Source of the DNA: Ewingella sp049889095
Lineage (GTDB): Bacteria > Pseudomonadota > Gammaproteobacteria > Enterobacterales > Enterobacteriaceae
DNA length: 64,000 bases
Strand: one strand, 5' to 3'
NCBI GenBank assembly: GCA_049889095.1
Contig: JBLJFK010000001.1
The translations under genes and the position numbers were made by a program. Position 1 is the stretch's first letter; each line of letters opens with the position of its first letter. Below are positions 1 to 7,936 of the stretch, piece after piece. The notes under the pieces were generated by a model, which was not told where the DNA came from, ran no database searches, and saw only the letters and a list, made by a program, of their open reading frames with translations.

Positions 1-156
1 TAGGCCGTTTTTTATCTAATAATGATAGATATTTACACGACTTTTCCTGTGGGCCGTTTAGGCCCATAATTATTTGCATTCTCGTCCTACAACCCATTCC
101 CAACCATAAAGCTCTTGCGTATAGTAGGCCCGTCAAATTGCATTACGGGATGTAGA
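1..156. other. Region upstream of ybgC with a hairpin
   Basis: No gene is visible. A perfect 6-bp stem with a 5-base loop lies at 50-66 (TGGGCC / GGCCCA). It is followed by AT-rich sequence but no clear T-run, so it may be a weak terminator of whatever precedes the window (in E. coli the cyd operon genes lie here) or an untranslated-region hairpin. No convincing promoter was identified. Confidence 0.4.
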
Positions 157-561
157 GTGAGTAATTCGTTGTTCCGATGGCCGGTTCGTGTCTACTACGA
201 GGACACCGACGCGGGAGGGGTGGTCTACCACGCCCGATATGTCGCCTTTTTTGAAAGGGCTCGCACAGAGATGTTACGCCAACGCAATTTTCACCAGCAG
301 CAGTTGCTGGATGAACACATCGCTTTTGCTGTCCGCCGCTTGACGGTCGAATACTTGGCTCCAGCTCGTCTCGATGACTTGCTTGATGTTCAAAGTGAGA
401 TAACGTCTATCCGAGGGGCTTCACTTACTTTTGCACAACAAATTCTTGATGCGAGTGGCAACCTTCTCTGTTCTGCAGAGGTGTTGATTGCATGCATCGA
501 TCCAAACCAAATGAAGCCAAAAGCGCTTCCTAAGTCTATTGTCGCGGAGTTTAAGCAGTGA
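157..561 (+). CDS. ybgC: YbgC acyl-CoA thioesterase
   Basis: A 134-residue hotdog-fold thioesterase of the 4-hydroxybenzoyl-CoA type, acting on acyl-CoA thioesters in the cytoplasm; in E. coli it is linked to phospholipid synthesis enzymes. The signature YYEDTDAGGVVYH is present, with catalytic Asp18 and His25 as in E. coli. The reading frame opens at 115, but homology begins at the GTG at 157 (SNSLFRWPVRVYYEDTD), which gives exactly the E. coli length. It is the first gene of the tol-pal cluster, and its TGA overlaps the GTG start of tolQ, suggesting translational coupling. Confidence 0.95.
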   Translation: MSNSLFRWPVRVYYEDTDAGGVVYHARYVAFFERARTEMLRQRNFHQQQLLDEHIAFAVRRLTVEYLAPARLDDLLDVQSEITSIRGASLTFAQQILDASGNLLCSAEVLIACIDPNQMKPKALPKSIVAEFKQ

Positions 562-1247
562 CTGACATGAACATGCTTGATTTGTTTCTAAAGGCCAGCA
601 TCCTGGTTAAGTTGATTATGCTTATTCTGGTGTGCTTCTCTGTCGCGTCTTGGGCGATCATCATTCAGCGTACGAAAGTATTGAATGCCGCTACCCGTGA
701 GGCAGAAGCCTTTGAAGATAAATTCTGGTCCGGTATTGAGCTTTCTCGTCTTTACCAGGAAAGCCAGGGTCGCCGTGAGAGTCTCACGGGCGCCGAACAG
801 ATTTTCCATTCAGGTTTCAAAGAGTTCGCCCGTTTGCACCGTGCAAACAGTCATGCGCCAGAGTCGGTTATTGAAGGCTCCTCCCGTGCGATGCGTATCT
901 CTTTCAACCGCGAGATGGAATCGCTGGAAATGCACATTCCATTCCTTGGCACCGTTGGTTCCATTAGCCCGTATATCGGTCTTTTTGGGACGGTGTGGGG
1001 GATTATGCACGCCTTCATCGGTTTGGGTTCTGTGAAACAGGCGACCTTACAGATGGTTGCTCCTGGTATCGCTGAGGCATTGATTGCCACTGCAATCGGT
1101 CTTTTCGCCGCGATCCCTGCGGTTATGGCCTATAACCGTCTGAACCAGCGTGTTAACAAAGTTGAACAAAATTACGATAACTTCATGGAAGAATTCACGG
1201 CTATCCTGCACCGTCAGGCTTTCTCTCGCGAAAGCAGCAGTAACTAA
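558..1247 (+). CDS. tolQ: TolQ, inner-membrane proton channel subunit of Tol-Pal
   Basis: A 229-residue MotA/TolQ/ExbB protein. With TolR it forms the proton-driven motor that energises TolA for outer-membrane constriction at division and for envelope stability. Three membrane helices are visible, near residues 15-37, 133-158 and 168-192, with the conserved stretches GTVGSISPYIGLFGTVWGI and GIAEALIATAIGLFAAIPA. The start is a GTG at 558 embedded in the ybgC stop (GTGA). It is nearly collinear with E. coli TolQ (230 residues). TolR follows after 12 bases. Confidence 0.98.
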   Translation: MTDMNMLDLFLKASILVKLIMLILVCFSVASWAIIIQRTKVLNAATREAEAFEDKFWSGIELSRLYQESQGRRESLTGAEQIFHSGFKEFARLHRANSHAPESVIEGSSRAMRISFNREMESLEMHIPFLGTVGSISPYIGLFGTVWGIMHAFIGLGSVKQATLQMVAPGIAEALIATAIGLFAAIPAVMAYNRLNQRVNKVEQNYDNFMEEFTAILHRQAFSRESSSN

Positions 1248-1259
1248 AGGGGGGATAGC

Positions 1260-1691
1260 ATGGCTCGAGTTCGAGGTCGTCGTAACCGTCGCGAAGGTAA
1301 GTCGGAGATCAATATTGTTCCGCTGCTTGACGTGCTGTTGGTTCTGCTGCTGATTTTTATGGCAACAGCCCCGATTATTACGCAAAGTGTGGAAGTTGAT
1401 CTTCCGGATGCGACAGACTCAAAAACAGTGTCCAGCGATGATAATCCGCCGGTCATTGTTGAAGTCTCCGGTGTGGGTCAGTACACCATTGTGGTGGATC
1501 ACCAGCGTATGGAACAGTTACCGGAACAGCAGGTTGTGGCCGAGGCTGCTAACCGTATCAAAGCTAATCCGAAGACGGTGTTTCTGATCGGCGGTGCAAA
1601 AGATGTGCCGTATGATGAGATCATAAAAGCGCTGAACATGCTGCATCAGGCAGGAGTTAAATCTGTTGGCCTGATGACACAACCTATCTGA
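1260..1691 (+). CDS. tolR: TolR, inner-membrane Tol-Pal motor subunit
   Basis: A 143-residue ExbD/TolR protein with one N-terminal membrane helix and a periplasmic domain. The helix contains the motor aspartate in PLLDVLLVLL (Asp24, equivalent to E. coli Asp23). The C-terminal LIGGAKDVPYDEIIKAL region is typical of TolR. An AAGGGGGG Shine-Dalgarno stretch precedes the ATG at 1260. It works with TolQ to transduce the proton-motive force to TolA. Downstream there are 127 untranslated bases before tolA, longer than I expect from E. coli. Confidence 0.98.
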   Translation: MARVRGRRNRREGKSEINIVPLLDVLLVLLLIFMATAPIITQSVEVDLPDATDSKTVSSDDNPPVIVEVSGVGQYTIVVDHQRMEQLPEQQVVAEAANRIKANPKTVFLIGGAKDVPYDEIIKALNMLHQAGVKSVGLMTQPI

Positions 1692-1717
1692 CGATAGGCA
1701 TTTGTAACACTTATTAG

Positions 1718-1790
1718 AAACCCGGCTTTTCTTAGCCTAATAAAACGGTGGTCCGTATAGCGATGACTGACGCTGAAGAAATCCGGGTTT
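1718..1790. repeat. Inverted repeat in the tolR-tolA gap
   Basis: AAACCCGG at 1718-1725 pairs with CCGGGTTT at 1783-1790, enclosing 57 bases, and the right arm runs into T bases. It could form a long-range stem inside the tol transcript, attenuating or punctuating between tolR and tolA. It is only an 8-bp stem with a large loop, so function is uncertain. Confidence 0.35.
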
Positions 1791-1818
1791 TTGGCAATCC
1801 TGTGTTGGGAAATCTATT

Positions 1819-3033
1819 TTGGTAAAGGCAACTGCAACTGAACAAAACGCTAAGCTCAAACGCGCCGTTATTGTTTCGGTCGTTCTGCATGTCATCATAA
1901 TAGCCCTGTTGATCTGGGGATCGCTATCCGAAGATACCAGCATGAGTGGCGGTGGTGGCGGGAGCGATATCTCTGCTGTGATGGTAGATCCTAGTGCGGT
2001 GGTTGATCAGTACAACCGGCAGCAGCAGCAGTCGGCTGATGCTCAACGTGCAGCACAATCCCGTCAGAAAAAATCGGAACAGCAGGCTGAAGAACTTCAG
2101 CAGAAGCAGGCAGCAGAGCAGCAACGACTGAAAGAATTAGAGAAAGAACGTCTGCAGGCGCAGGATGACGCTAAACAGGCTCAGGAAGAGACTAAGCAAC
2201 AAAAACAAGCCGCCGAACAGCAAAAGCAGGCGCAGGAACAACAGAAGCAAGCTGAAGATGCGGCGGCGAAAGCCAAAGCGGAAGCAGCGAAAGCACAGAC
2301 TGAAGCGGCTGCCAAGGCGAAAGCTGAAGCAGATAAAGCAGCGAAGACCGCCGCAGATGCTCAGAAAAAAGCCGCGACCGAAGCTAAGAAACAAGCTGAA
2401 TCTGAAGCCGCCGCCGCCGCTGCGATGGCTAAGAAACAGGCCGAAGCTGATGCTAAGAAAGAAGCTGCAGCTGAAGCAAAAGCTCAGGCCGCCGCCGATG
2501 CCAAAGCACAAGCATCTGCTGACGCGAAAGCAGCGGCCGATGCTAAAGCCACTGCCGCGGCAGAGAAAAAAGCTGAAGCTGCCGCCGCTGCCAAAAAAGC
2601 CGCCGCCGATAAGAAAGCTGCTGCAGCCGCTGCAGCCAAGCAATCTGAATCAGTCGACGATCTCTTTGGTGGTCTGGCAGACTCTAAAAATGCTCCGAAA
2701 GGTGGGGCTGCTGGTGGAGCAAGCGCTCCGGCAGGTAAGGGGACTCAGAAGAAGGCTGGCGCATCCGGTGCAGATATTGCTAACTACGGCAGCCAGATTA
2801 AGGCGGCGATTGAGAGCAAATTCTATGATGCGCAATCCTATGCGGGCAAAACCTGCACATTGCGCGTTAAGATGGCACCCGATGGTTTACTTATTGATGT
2901 GAAGGCTGAAGGTGGCGATCCTGCGCTTTGCCAGGCGGCACTTGCCGCAGCAAGGCAGGCGAAGTTCCCTAAACCACCTTCAGAAGCTGTTTATGATGTC
3001 TTTAAAAATGCACCATTAGACTTCAAGCCATAG
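1819..3033 (+). CDS. tolA: TolA, periplasm-spanning Tol-Pal protein
   Basis: A 404-residue protein with three domains: an N-terminal membrane anchor (about residues 13-33), a long alanine/lysine/glutamate/glutamine-rich helical domain (about 70-285), and a C-terminal globular domain (about 310-404). The last contains the two cysteines of CTLRVKMAPDG and LCQAALAAARQAK and ends DFKP like E. coli TolA. It links TolQR to Pal and TolB and is the entry point for group A colicins. The start is a TTG at 1819 with GGGA about 8 bases upstream; E. coli also uses a non-ATG start. Repetitive codon use in domain II creates long false frames on other strands. Confidence 0.97.
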   Translation: MVKATATEQNAKLKRAVIVSVVLHVIIIALLIWGSLSEDTSMSGGGGGSDISAVMVDPSAVVDQYNRQQQQSADAQRAAQSRQKKSEQQAEELQQKQAAEQQRLKELEKERLQAQDDAKQAQEETKQQKQAAEQQKQAQEQQKQAEDAAAKAKAEAAKAQTEAAAKAKAEADKAAKTAADAQKKAATEAKKQAESEAAAAAAMAKKQAEADAKKEAAAEAKAQAAADAKAQASADAKAAADAKATAAAEKKAEAAAAAKKAAADKKAAAAAAAKQSESVDDLFGGLADSKNAPKGGAAGGASAPAGKGTQKKAGASGADIANYGSQIKAAIESKFYDAQSYAGKTCTLRVKMAPDGLLIDVKAEGGDPALCQAALAAARQAKFPKPPSEAVYDVFKNAPLDFKP

Positions 3034-3165
3034 TCATTATTGAAAATACTTTTTTTTCAGACTTTTACTATGGTATGTCGGTTGAAATTCTAGTTTTGTG
3101 TGCGTTGGTTTGTTAAAATTCTGCTAAATTATCGCGGGCAGATCGGTCCAGATAAGGGAAATACA

Positions 3166-4458
3166 ATGAAGCATGCATTTCGAGTAGCGTTCGGTCTTTT
3201 GATCCTGTGGGCATCTGTGTTACATGCAGAAGTTCGCATTGAAATTACCCAAGGGGTGGATTCTGCTCGCCCAATTGGCGTTGTGCCTTTTAAATGGGAA
3301 GGCCCGGGTGCTCCACCTGAAGATATTGGTGCCATTGTGGCGGCTGACTTACGTAACAGCGGCAAATTTAATCCGATTGATGCATCCCGCATGCCTCAGC
3401 AACCGTCAAGTGCATCCGAAGTGACACCTGCGGCCTGGACAGCATTGGGTATCGACGCGGTTGTGGTTGGCAAGGTTCAGCCAAGCGCAGATGGAAAATA
3501 TTTGGTTTCTTACCAGTTAGTGGATACTGCGGGTTCCCCAGGTACCGTTCTGGCACAAAATCAGTATCAAATCACCAAGCAGTGGTTACGTTACTCTGGA
3601 CATACTGCCAGCGATGAGGTGTTTCAGAAGCTGACCAATATTAAAGGCGCATTCCGTACCCGTATTGCTTACATTGTGCAGACCAACGGTGGTAAATTCC
3701 CGTATGAACTGCGCGTTGCTGACTACGATGGCTATAACCAATTTGTTGTTCACCGTTCACCGGAACCACTGATGTCTCCTGCATGGTCACCGGACGGCAG
3801 CAAACTGGCGTACGTGACTTTCGAAAGCGGTCGTTCTGCGTTGGTTGTGCAAACTCTGTCTAATGGCGCGATCAAGCAAATTGCTTCTTTCCCACGTCAT
3901 AACGGTGCGCCAGCATTCTCACCAGACGGCAGCAAACTGGCCTTCGCCTTGTCTAAAGGCGGTAGTCTGAACATTTATGTTATGAATCTGGGCTCCGGTC
4001 AAATCAGCCAGGTTACCGATGGACGCAGCAACAATACTGAACCCACCTGGTTCCCAGATAGCCAAAACTTGGCTTTCACGTCGGATCAGGGTGGTCGTCC
4101 ACAGTTGTATAAAGTGAATATTAATGGCGGTGCGCCTCAGCGTCTGACCTGGGAAGGTTCTCAGAATCAAGACTCTGATATAAGCACAGATGGTAAATTC
4201 TTGGTTATGGTAAGCACCAATGGTGGTTCCCAGCACATCGCCAAACAAGATCTGGTAACGGGAGCCGTTCAAGTATTAACGGGCACGTTCCTGGATGAGA
4301 CGCCTAGTATCGCACCGAATGGCACCATGGTTATTTATAGCTCCTCTCAGGGCATGGGTTCCGTGTTGCAGTTGGTCTCGACTGATGGGCGTTTCAAAGC
4401 ACGTCTTCCGGCAACTGATGGACAGGTAAAATTCCCTGCCTGGTCGCCGTACCTGTGA
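3166..4458 (+). CDS. tolB: TolB, periplasmic beta-propeller of Tol-Pal
   Basis: A 430-residue protein, the E. coli length. A signal peptide (about residues 1-21, ending LHA) precedes an alpha/beta N-terminal domain and a six-bladed propeller of repeated WSPDGSKLA-type blades (for example PAWSPDGSKLAYV, PAFSPDGSKLAFA). It binds Pal and TolA in the periplasm. The ATG at 3166 is preceded by AAGGGA and begins the recognisable signal peptide; an upstream in-frame extension to 3100 is not conserved. Pal follows after 44 bases. Confidence 0.98.
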   Translation: MKHAFRVAFGLLILWASVLHAEVRIEITQGVDSARPIGVVPFKWEGPGAPPEDIGAIVAADLRNSGKFNPIDASRMPQQPSSASEVTPAAWTALGIDAVVVGKVQPSADGKYLVSYQLVDTAGSPGTVLAQNQYQITKQWLRYSGHTASDEVFQKLTNIKGAFRTRIAYIVQTNGGKFPYELRVADYDGYNQFVVHRSPEPLMSPAWSPDGSKLAYVTFESGRSALVVQTLSNGAIKQIASFPRHNGAPAFSPDGSKLAFALSKGGSLNIYVMNLGSGQISQVTDGRSNNTEPTWFPDSQNLAFTSDQGGRPQLYKVNINGGAPQRLTWEGSQNQDSDISTDGKFLVMVSTNGGSQHIAKQDLVTGAVQVLTGTFLDETPSIAPNGTMVIYSSSQGMGSVLQLVSTDGRFKARLPATDGQVKFPAWSPYL

Positions 4459-4502
4459 TGCATATATAGCTATGTATGGCAAATTATAAAAGGATCAACG
4501 AG

Positions 4503-5012
4503 ATGCAACTGAACAAAGTGCTTAAAGGGCTGCTGCTGGCTGTGCCTGTATTGGCAATCGCCGCGTGTAGTTCTCACAAAAGCGCAGACAATGGCCAATC
4601 TGGTATGGGCGCTGGCGCTGGCACTGGTGCAGAAAGCGGCAACATGTCTTCTGAAGAGCAAGCACGTCTGCAGATGCAAGAACTGCAAAAGAACAATATC
4701 GTTTACTTTGGTTTAGACAAATTCGATATCGCTTCTGACTTCGCTCAAATGCTGGACGCGCATGCAGCATTCCTGCGCAGCAACCCTTCATACAAAGTGA
4801 CTGTTGAAGGTCATGCTGATGAACGTGGTACTCCGGAATACAACATCGCTCTGGGTGAGCGTCGCGCTACTGCAGTTAAAATGTATCTGCAAGGCAAAGG
4901 CGTTTCTGCAGATCAAATCTCTATCGTTTCTTACGGTAAAGAAAAACCAGCTGTACTCGGCCATGACGAAGCGGCTTACGCTAAAAACCGTCGTGCCGTA
5001 CTGGTATACTAA
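4503..5012 (+). CDS. pal: Pal, peptidoglycan-associated outer-membrane lipoprotein
   Basis: A 169-residue lipoprotein. The signal peptide ends in the lipobox IAAC with lipidated Cys22, followed by a flexible Gly/Ala linker and an OmpA-like peptidoglycan-binding domain (about residues 60-169, with VTVEGHADERGTPEYN and LGERRA). It anchors the outer membrane to peptidoglycan and is recycled by TolB/TolA. The ATG at 4503 matches the E. coli start MQLNKVLKG. cpoB starts 9 bases after its stop. Confidence 0.98.
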   Translation: MQLNKVLKGLLLAVPVLAIAACSSHKSADNGQSGMGAGAGTGAESGNMSSEEQARLQMQELQKNNIVYFGLDKFDIASDFAQMLDAHAAFLRSNPSYKVTVEGHADERGTPEYNIALGERRATAVKMYLQGKGVSADQISIVSYGKEKPAVLGHDEAAYAKNRRAVLVY

Positions 5013-5021
5013 GAGAGTCGC

Positions 5022-5819
5022 ATGAGCAGTAACTTCAGAACTCACCTGTTGGGTCTGTCGTTACTGGTTGGCGTAGCGGTCCCATGGGCCGCTACTGCCC
5101 AAGCGCCAATCAGTGATGTCGGCTCAGGCTCGATTGAAGATCGGGTCACCTCTCTGGAGCGTATTTCTAACGCTCATAGCCAGCTATTAACTCAACTTCA
5201 GCAACAACTCTCTGACTCCCAACGCGATATTGACTCTCTTCGAGGCCAGATTCAGGAAAACCAATATCAGTTAAGTCAGGTTGTTGATCGTCAAAAGCAA
5301 ATCTATCAGCAGATGGACAGCCTAAGCAGCCAAGGTTCAGCGGCTAATGCGAATGCTGCCGCTTCAGGCGCTGCTGCCGGAGCTGCCGCTGGCGGTGCTA
5401 CTGATTCGTCGAATGCAGCACCCGCACAGGTTCCTGCCAGCACGGGTGATGAAAACAGCGACTACAATGCTGCAGTTGCACTCGCTCTGGAAAAGAAACA
5501 GTACGATCAGGCTATTTCTGCCTTCCAGGCATTTATTAAGCAGTACCCGAAATCAACTTATCAACCTAACGCCAACTACTGGTTAGGGCAGTTGTACTAC
5601 AACAAAGGTAAGAAAGACGATGCCGCCTATTTTTATGCGGTTGTCGTCAAAAACTTTCCCAAGTCGCCAAAAAGTTCGGACGCGATGTACAAGGTTGGGG
5701 TGATCATGCAAGAGAAAGGGCAGGTGGATAAAGCCAAAGCCGTCTATTCGCAGGTCGTAAAACAGTACCCAAATACCGATGCGGCCAAACAAGCTCAAAA
5801 ACGTTTGTCTTCACAGTAA
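5022..5819 (+). CDS. cpoB: CpoB (YbgF), periplasmic division coordinator
   Basis: A 265-residue periplasmic protein. A signal peptide (to about residue 27, AQA) is followed by an N-terminal coiled coil (about 40-95), an Ala-rich linker, and C-terminal tetratricopeptide repeats (about 140-262, for example NYWLGQLYYNKGKKDDAAYFY). In E. coli it binds TolA and PBP1B to couple peptidoglycan synthesis with outer-membrane constriction. It is the last gene of the tol-pal operon, and a strong stem-loop follows. Confidence 0.97.
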   Translation: MSSNFRTHLLGLSLLVGVAVPWAATAQAPISDVGSGSIEDRVTSLERISNAHSQLLTQLQQQLSDSQRDIDSLRGQIQENQYQLSQVVDRQKQIYQQMDSLSSQGSAANANAAASGAAAGAAAGGATDSSNAAPAQVPASTGDENSDYNAAVALALEKKQYDQAISAFQAFIKQYPKSTYQPNANYWLGQLYYNKGKKDDAAYFYAVVVKNFPKSPKSSDAMYKVGVIMQEKGQVDKAKAVYSQVVKQYPNTDAAKQAQKRLSSQ

Positions 5820-5831
5820 ATTGCCATTCAG

Positions 5832-5866
5832 GCCCGGAAAATACAGATTTCGTCTGTTTTCTGGGC
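5832..5866 (+). terminator. Stem-loop after cpoB
   Basis: GCCCGGAAAA near 5833 pairs with TTTTCTGGGC ending at 5866 around a short loop containing TTTCG. The stem is long, but the sequence after it (TTGAATG) is not a clean T-run, so it may be a weak terminator or a 3' end stabiliser of the tol-pal transcript. Confidence 0.5.
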
Positions 5867-5914
5867 TTGAATGCGTGAAGAACAAGCAGTCAGGCCTTTT
5901 TCTTCAATTAAACA

Positions 5915-5942
5915 TTGCACTGAAAAGTTATATAAGTAATAT
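5915..5942 (+). promoter_or_regulatory. Stable-RNA promoter for the tRNA-Lys cluster
   Basis: TTGCAC (5915-5920), a 16-base spacer and TAATAT (5937-5942) are followed by a GC-rich discriminator (GCCGCCG). This is the arrangement of stringently controlled tRNA promoters. It lies about 60 bases before the first tRNA. Confidence 0.7.
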
Positions 5943-6002
5943 ATGCCGCCGTTGCCTAGGCAACTGTAAGACGTTAAAGCAGTGAGATATTTAGCTTTGT
6001 GC

Positions 6003-6078
6003 GGGCCGTTAGCTCAGTTGGTAGAGCAGTTGACTTTTAATCAATTGGTCGCTGGTTCGAATCCAGCACGGCCCACCA
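6003..6078 (+). tRNA. lysT: tRNA-Lys (anticodon UUU), copy 1
   Basis: A 76-base tRNA with an encoded CCA end. The acceptor GGGCCGT pairs with ACGGCCC, and the anticodon loop CTTTTAA gives anticodon TTT. It is almost identical to E. coli tRNA-Lys. First of four identical copies in one transcript. Confidence 0.98.
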
Positions 6079-6127
6079 TTTCAGGTAGAGCACATCGCAA
6101 AATAAGAAATATTAAGAAGTAGACCGT
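6079..6127 (+). repeat. tRNA spacer repeat, copy 1
   Basis: This 49-base spacer between tRNA copies 1 and 2 recurs between copies 3 and 4 (6330-6378) with a single difference (ATTAAG versus ATTGAG). The cluster therefore grew by duplication of a tRNA-spacer-tRNA unit. Confidence 0.95.
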
Positions 6128-6203
6128 GGGCCGTTAGCTCAGTTGGTAGAGCAGTTGACTTTTAATCAATTGGTCGCTGGTTCGAATCCAGCACGGCCCA
6201 CCA
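6128..6203 (+). tRNA. lysT: tRNA-Lys (anticodon UUU), copy 2
   Basis: Identical in all 76 bases to copy 1, with the same TTT anticodon and encoded CCA. It is separated from copy 3 by an unrelated 50-base spacer. Confidence 0.98.
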
Positions 6204-6253
6204 CTTCTTAGTTGCTAAACTCATTAACCGTCTGTACTACCGTGATATCGCAC

Positions 6254-6329
6254 GGGCCGTTAGCTCAGTTGGTAGAGCAGTTGACTTTTAATCAATTGGT
6301 CGCTGGTTCGAATCCAGCACGGCCCACCA
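6254..6329 (+). tRNA. lysT: tRNA-Lys (anticodon UUU), copy 3
   Basis: Identical in all 76 bases to copies 1 and 2, with encoded CCA. It begins the second tRNA-spacer-tRNA unit. Confidence 0.98.
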
Positions 6330-6378
6330 TTTCAGGTAGAGCACATCGCAAAATAAGAAATATTGAGAAGTAGACCGT
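6330..6378 (+). repeat. tRNA spacer repeat, copy 2
   Basis: 48 of 49 bases match the spacer at 6079-6127. Confidence 0.95.
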
Positions 6379-6454
6379 GGGCCGTTAGCTCAGTTGGTAG
6401 AGCAGTTGACTTTTAATCAATTGGTCGCTGGTTCGAATCCAGCACGGCCCACCA
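6379..6454 (+). tRNA. lysT: tRNA-Lys (anticodon UUU), copy 4
   Basis: Identical in all 76 bases to the other copies, with encoded CCA. It is the last intact tRNA before a degenerate fifth copy. The valine tRNAs interleaved in the equivalent E. coli cluster are absent here. Confidence 0.98.
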
Positions 6455-6498
6455 CTTTTAAAATAGAACTGGTAGTAAAGCAGTGCAGGATGAGAACC

Positions 6499-6583
6499 AC
6501 TGGTTCGAGCCGAGCGAAGCGAGACGACAACGCCAATGCGCTGCCCGCAGGGTGAGGCCGAATCAATCCAGCACGGTCCACCA
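6499..6583 (+). pseudogene. tRNA-Lys relic split by an insertion in the T arm
   Basis: The T-arm sequence CTGGTTCGA (about 6499-6507) and the 3' tRNA end ATCCAGCACGGTCCACCA (6566-6583) match tRNA-Lys but are separated by about 58 foreign bases rich in GC. The 5' half of the tRNA is not recognisable. One acceptor base has changed (GGTCC for GGCCC). This looks like the remains of a fifth tRNA copy, or the trace of an element that entered at the tRNA T loop. Confidence 0.6.
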
Positions 6584-6605
6584 CCTGCGAGTGGTACCAG
6601 ACTAG

Positions 6606-6625
6606 AACGCCTCAAGGCGTTTTTG
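6606..6625 (+). terminator. Rho-independent terminator of the tRNA cluster
   Basis: A 7-bp stem AACGCCT (6606-6612) / AGGCGTT (6615-6621) with a very short loop is followed by TTTTT. It ends the lysine tRNA transcript. Confidence 0.85.
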
Positions 6626-6735
6626 TTGTTTCTAGCCCCTGAAAATCATTTCCCTCCTCAATTTTTTAAGTTCCTTAAACACTTTCTGCTTAAAGAGTAA
6701 AATCCCAGCGACTTTCCCACTTATCTGCGGTATTT

Positions 6736-6753
6736 TGTTTAGCATACAAAACA
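6736..6753 (+). promoter_or_regulatory. NadR operator before nadA
   Basis: TGTTTAGCATACAAAACA matches the NadR consensus TGTTTA-N6-TAAACA at 11 of 12 defined positions. It lies 72 bases before nadA, overlapping the likely promoter (TATTTT at 6731-6736). By known enterobacterial biology NadR represses nadA when NAD is abundant; nadR itself is not in this window. Confidence 0.75.
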
Positions 6754-6824
6754 AACGGGCGAATTTATTCCGTTACTGCTTCCTGAGTCCGGGCTGAGCC
6801 CCCGGCCACAAGAGATGATGAGCG

Positions 6825-7886
6825 ATGAGCGAGACTTTAGACCTGAATGCTGCAGTGTACCCTTTTCCTCCTAAGCCGGCCCCGCTGAGCCAAGATGAAA
6901 AAGCCTTCTATAAAGCTAAAATCAAAACCCTGCTTAAACAGCGCAATGCGGTGATGGTAGCGCACTATTACACTGATCCGGAAATTCAGGCGCTGGCAGA
7001 AGAGACCGGCGGTTGCGTGGCTGATTCGCTGGAGATGGCGCGTTTCGGAAGTCAGCATACTGCATCTACGTTGCTGGTTGCTGGCGTGCGTTTTATGGGG
7101 GAGACAGCCAAGATCCTCAGCCCCGAAAAAACTGTGCTTATGCCGACGCTCAATGCTGAGTGCTCATTAGATCTGGGATGCCCGGAACAAGCGTTCTCTG
7201 ATTTTTGCGACAGCCATCCTGACCGCACCGTTGTGGTCTACGCTAATACTTCCGCTGCGGTGAAAGCACGTGCTGATTGGGTGGTCACCTCAAGTATTGC
7301 TGTAGAGCTTATCGAGCATCTCGACAGTCTGGGCCAGAAAATTATCTGGGCACCGGACCGCCATTTAGGGAATTACGTCCGTAAGCAGACTGGCGCGGAT
7401 ATACTGTGCTGGCAGGGCGCATGTATTGTGCATGACGAATTCAAAACCCAGGCGCTGGAACGTATGAAAGTGCTGTATCCGGATGCCGCCGTACTGGTGC
7501 ACCCGGAGTCACCACAGGCGATTGTCGATATGGCCGATGCCGTGGGGTCAACCAGCCAGCTGATTCAGGCGGCGAGAACGCTGCCTAATAACAAACTTAT
7601 TGTTGCCACCGATCGCGGTATCTTTTACAAAATGCAGCAGGCTGTGCCGGATAAAGAGCTGTTCGAAGCGCCCACTGCCGGCGAGGGTGCGAGCTGCCGT
7701 ACCTGTGCGCACTGCCCGTGGATGGCGATGAACGGCCTGAAAGCCATTGCTGAGGGTTTGGAACTGGGCGGTGCTCAGCATGTGATAGAAGTAGATGAAG
7801 TGCTGCGGATCAAATCACTGATCCCGTTGAACCGGATGCTGGATTTTGCCGCGCAGCTTAAACTGCGCGTGCAGGGTAATGCGTAA
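6825..7886 (+). CDS. nadA: NadA, quinolinate synthase
   Basis: A 353-residue [4Fe-4S] enzyme that condenses iminoaspartate with dihydroxyacetone phosphate to quinolinate, the second step of de novo NAD synthesis. The three cluster ligands known for E. coli are present at the same positions, Cys113, Cys200 and Cys297, the last in CRTCAHCPWM. It is slightly longer at the C-terminus than the E. coli protein (347). The ATG at 6825 fits homology. pnuC follows 50 bases later, probably in one operon. Confidence 0.98.
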   Translation: MSETLDLNAAVYPFPPKPAPLSQDEKAFYKAKIKTLLKQRNAVMVAHYYTDPEIQALAEETGGCVADSLEMARFGSQHTASTLLVAGVRFMGETAKILSPEKTVLMPTLNAECSLDLGCPEQAFSDFCDSHPDRTVVVYANTSAAVKARADWVVTSSIAVELIEHLDSLGQKIIWAPDRHLGNYVRKQTGADILCWQGACIVHDEFKTQALERMKVLYPDAAVLVHPESPQAIVDMADAVGSTSQLIQAARTLPNNKLIVATDRGIFYKMQQAVPDKELFEAPTAGEGASCRTCAHCPWMAMNGLKAIAEGLELGGAQHVIEVDEVLRIKSLIPLNRMLDFAAQLKLRVQGNA

Positions 7887-7936
7887 AACTGAGGGAGTTC
7901 TGCTCCTGCCCGAATAATGCAAAGAAGGGAATCGCT

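Noticed and set aside
2137..2902. Long frames of 168 and 245 codons in other frames within tolA.
   Set aside because: They arise from the repetitive Ala/Lys/Glu/Gln codons of TolA domain II and encode only low-complexity Phe/Ser/Leu/Cys or Lys/Arg/Pro strings.
6385..6615. Minus-strand 76-codon frame across the last tRNA and the relic.
   Set aside because: It is antisense to tRNA-Lys; such tRNA-derived frames are a known false annotation.
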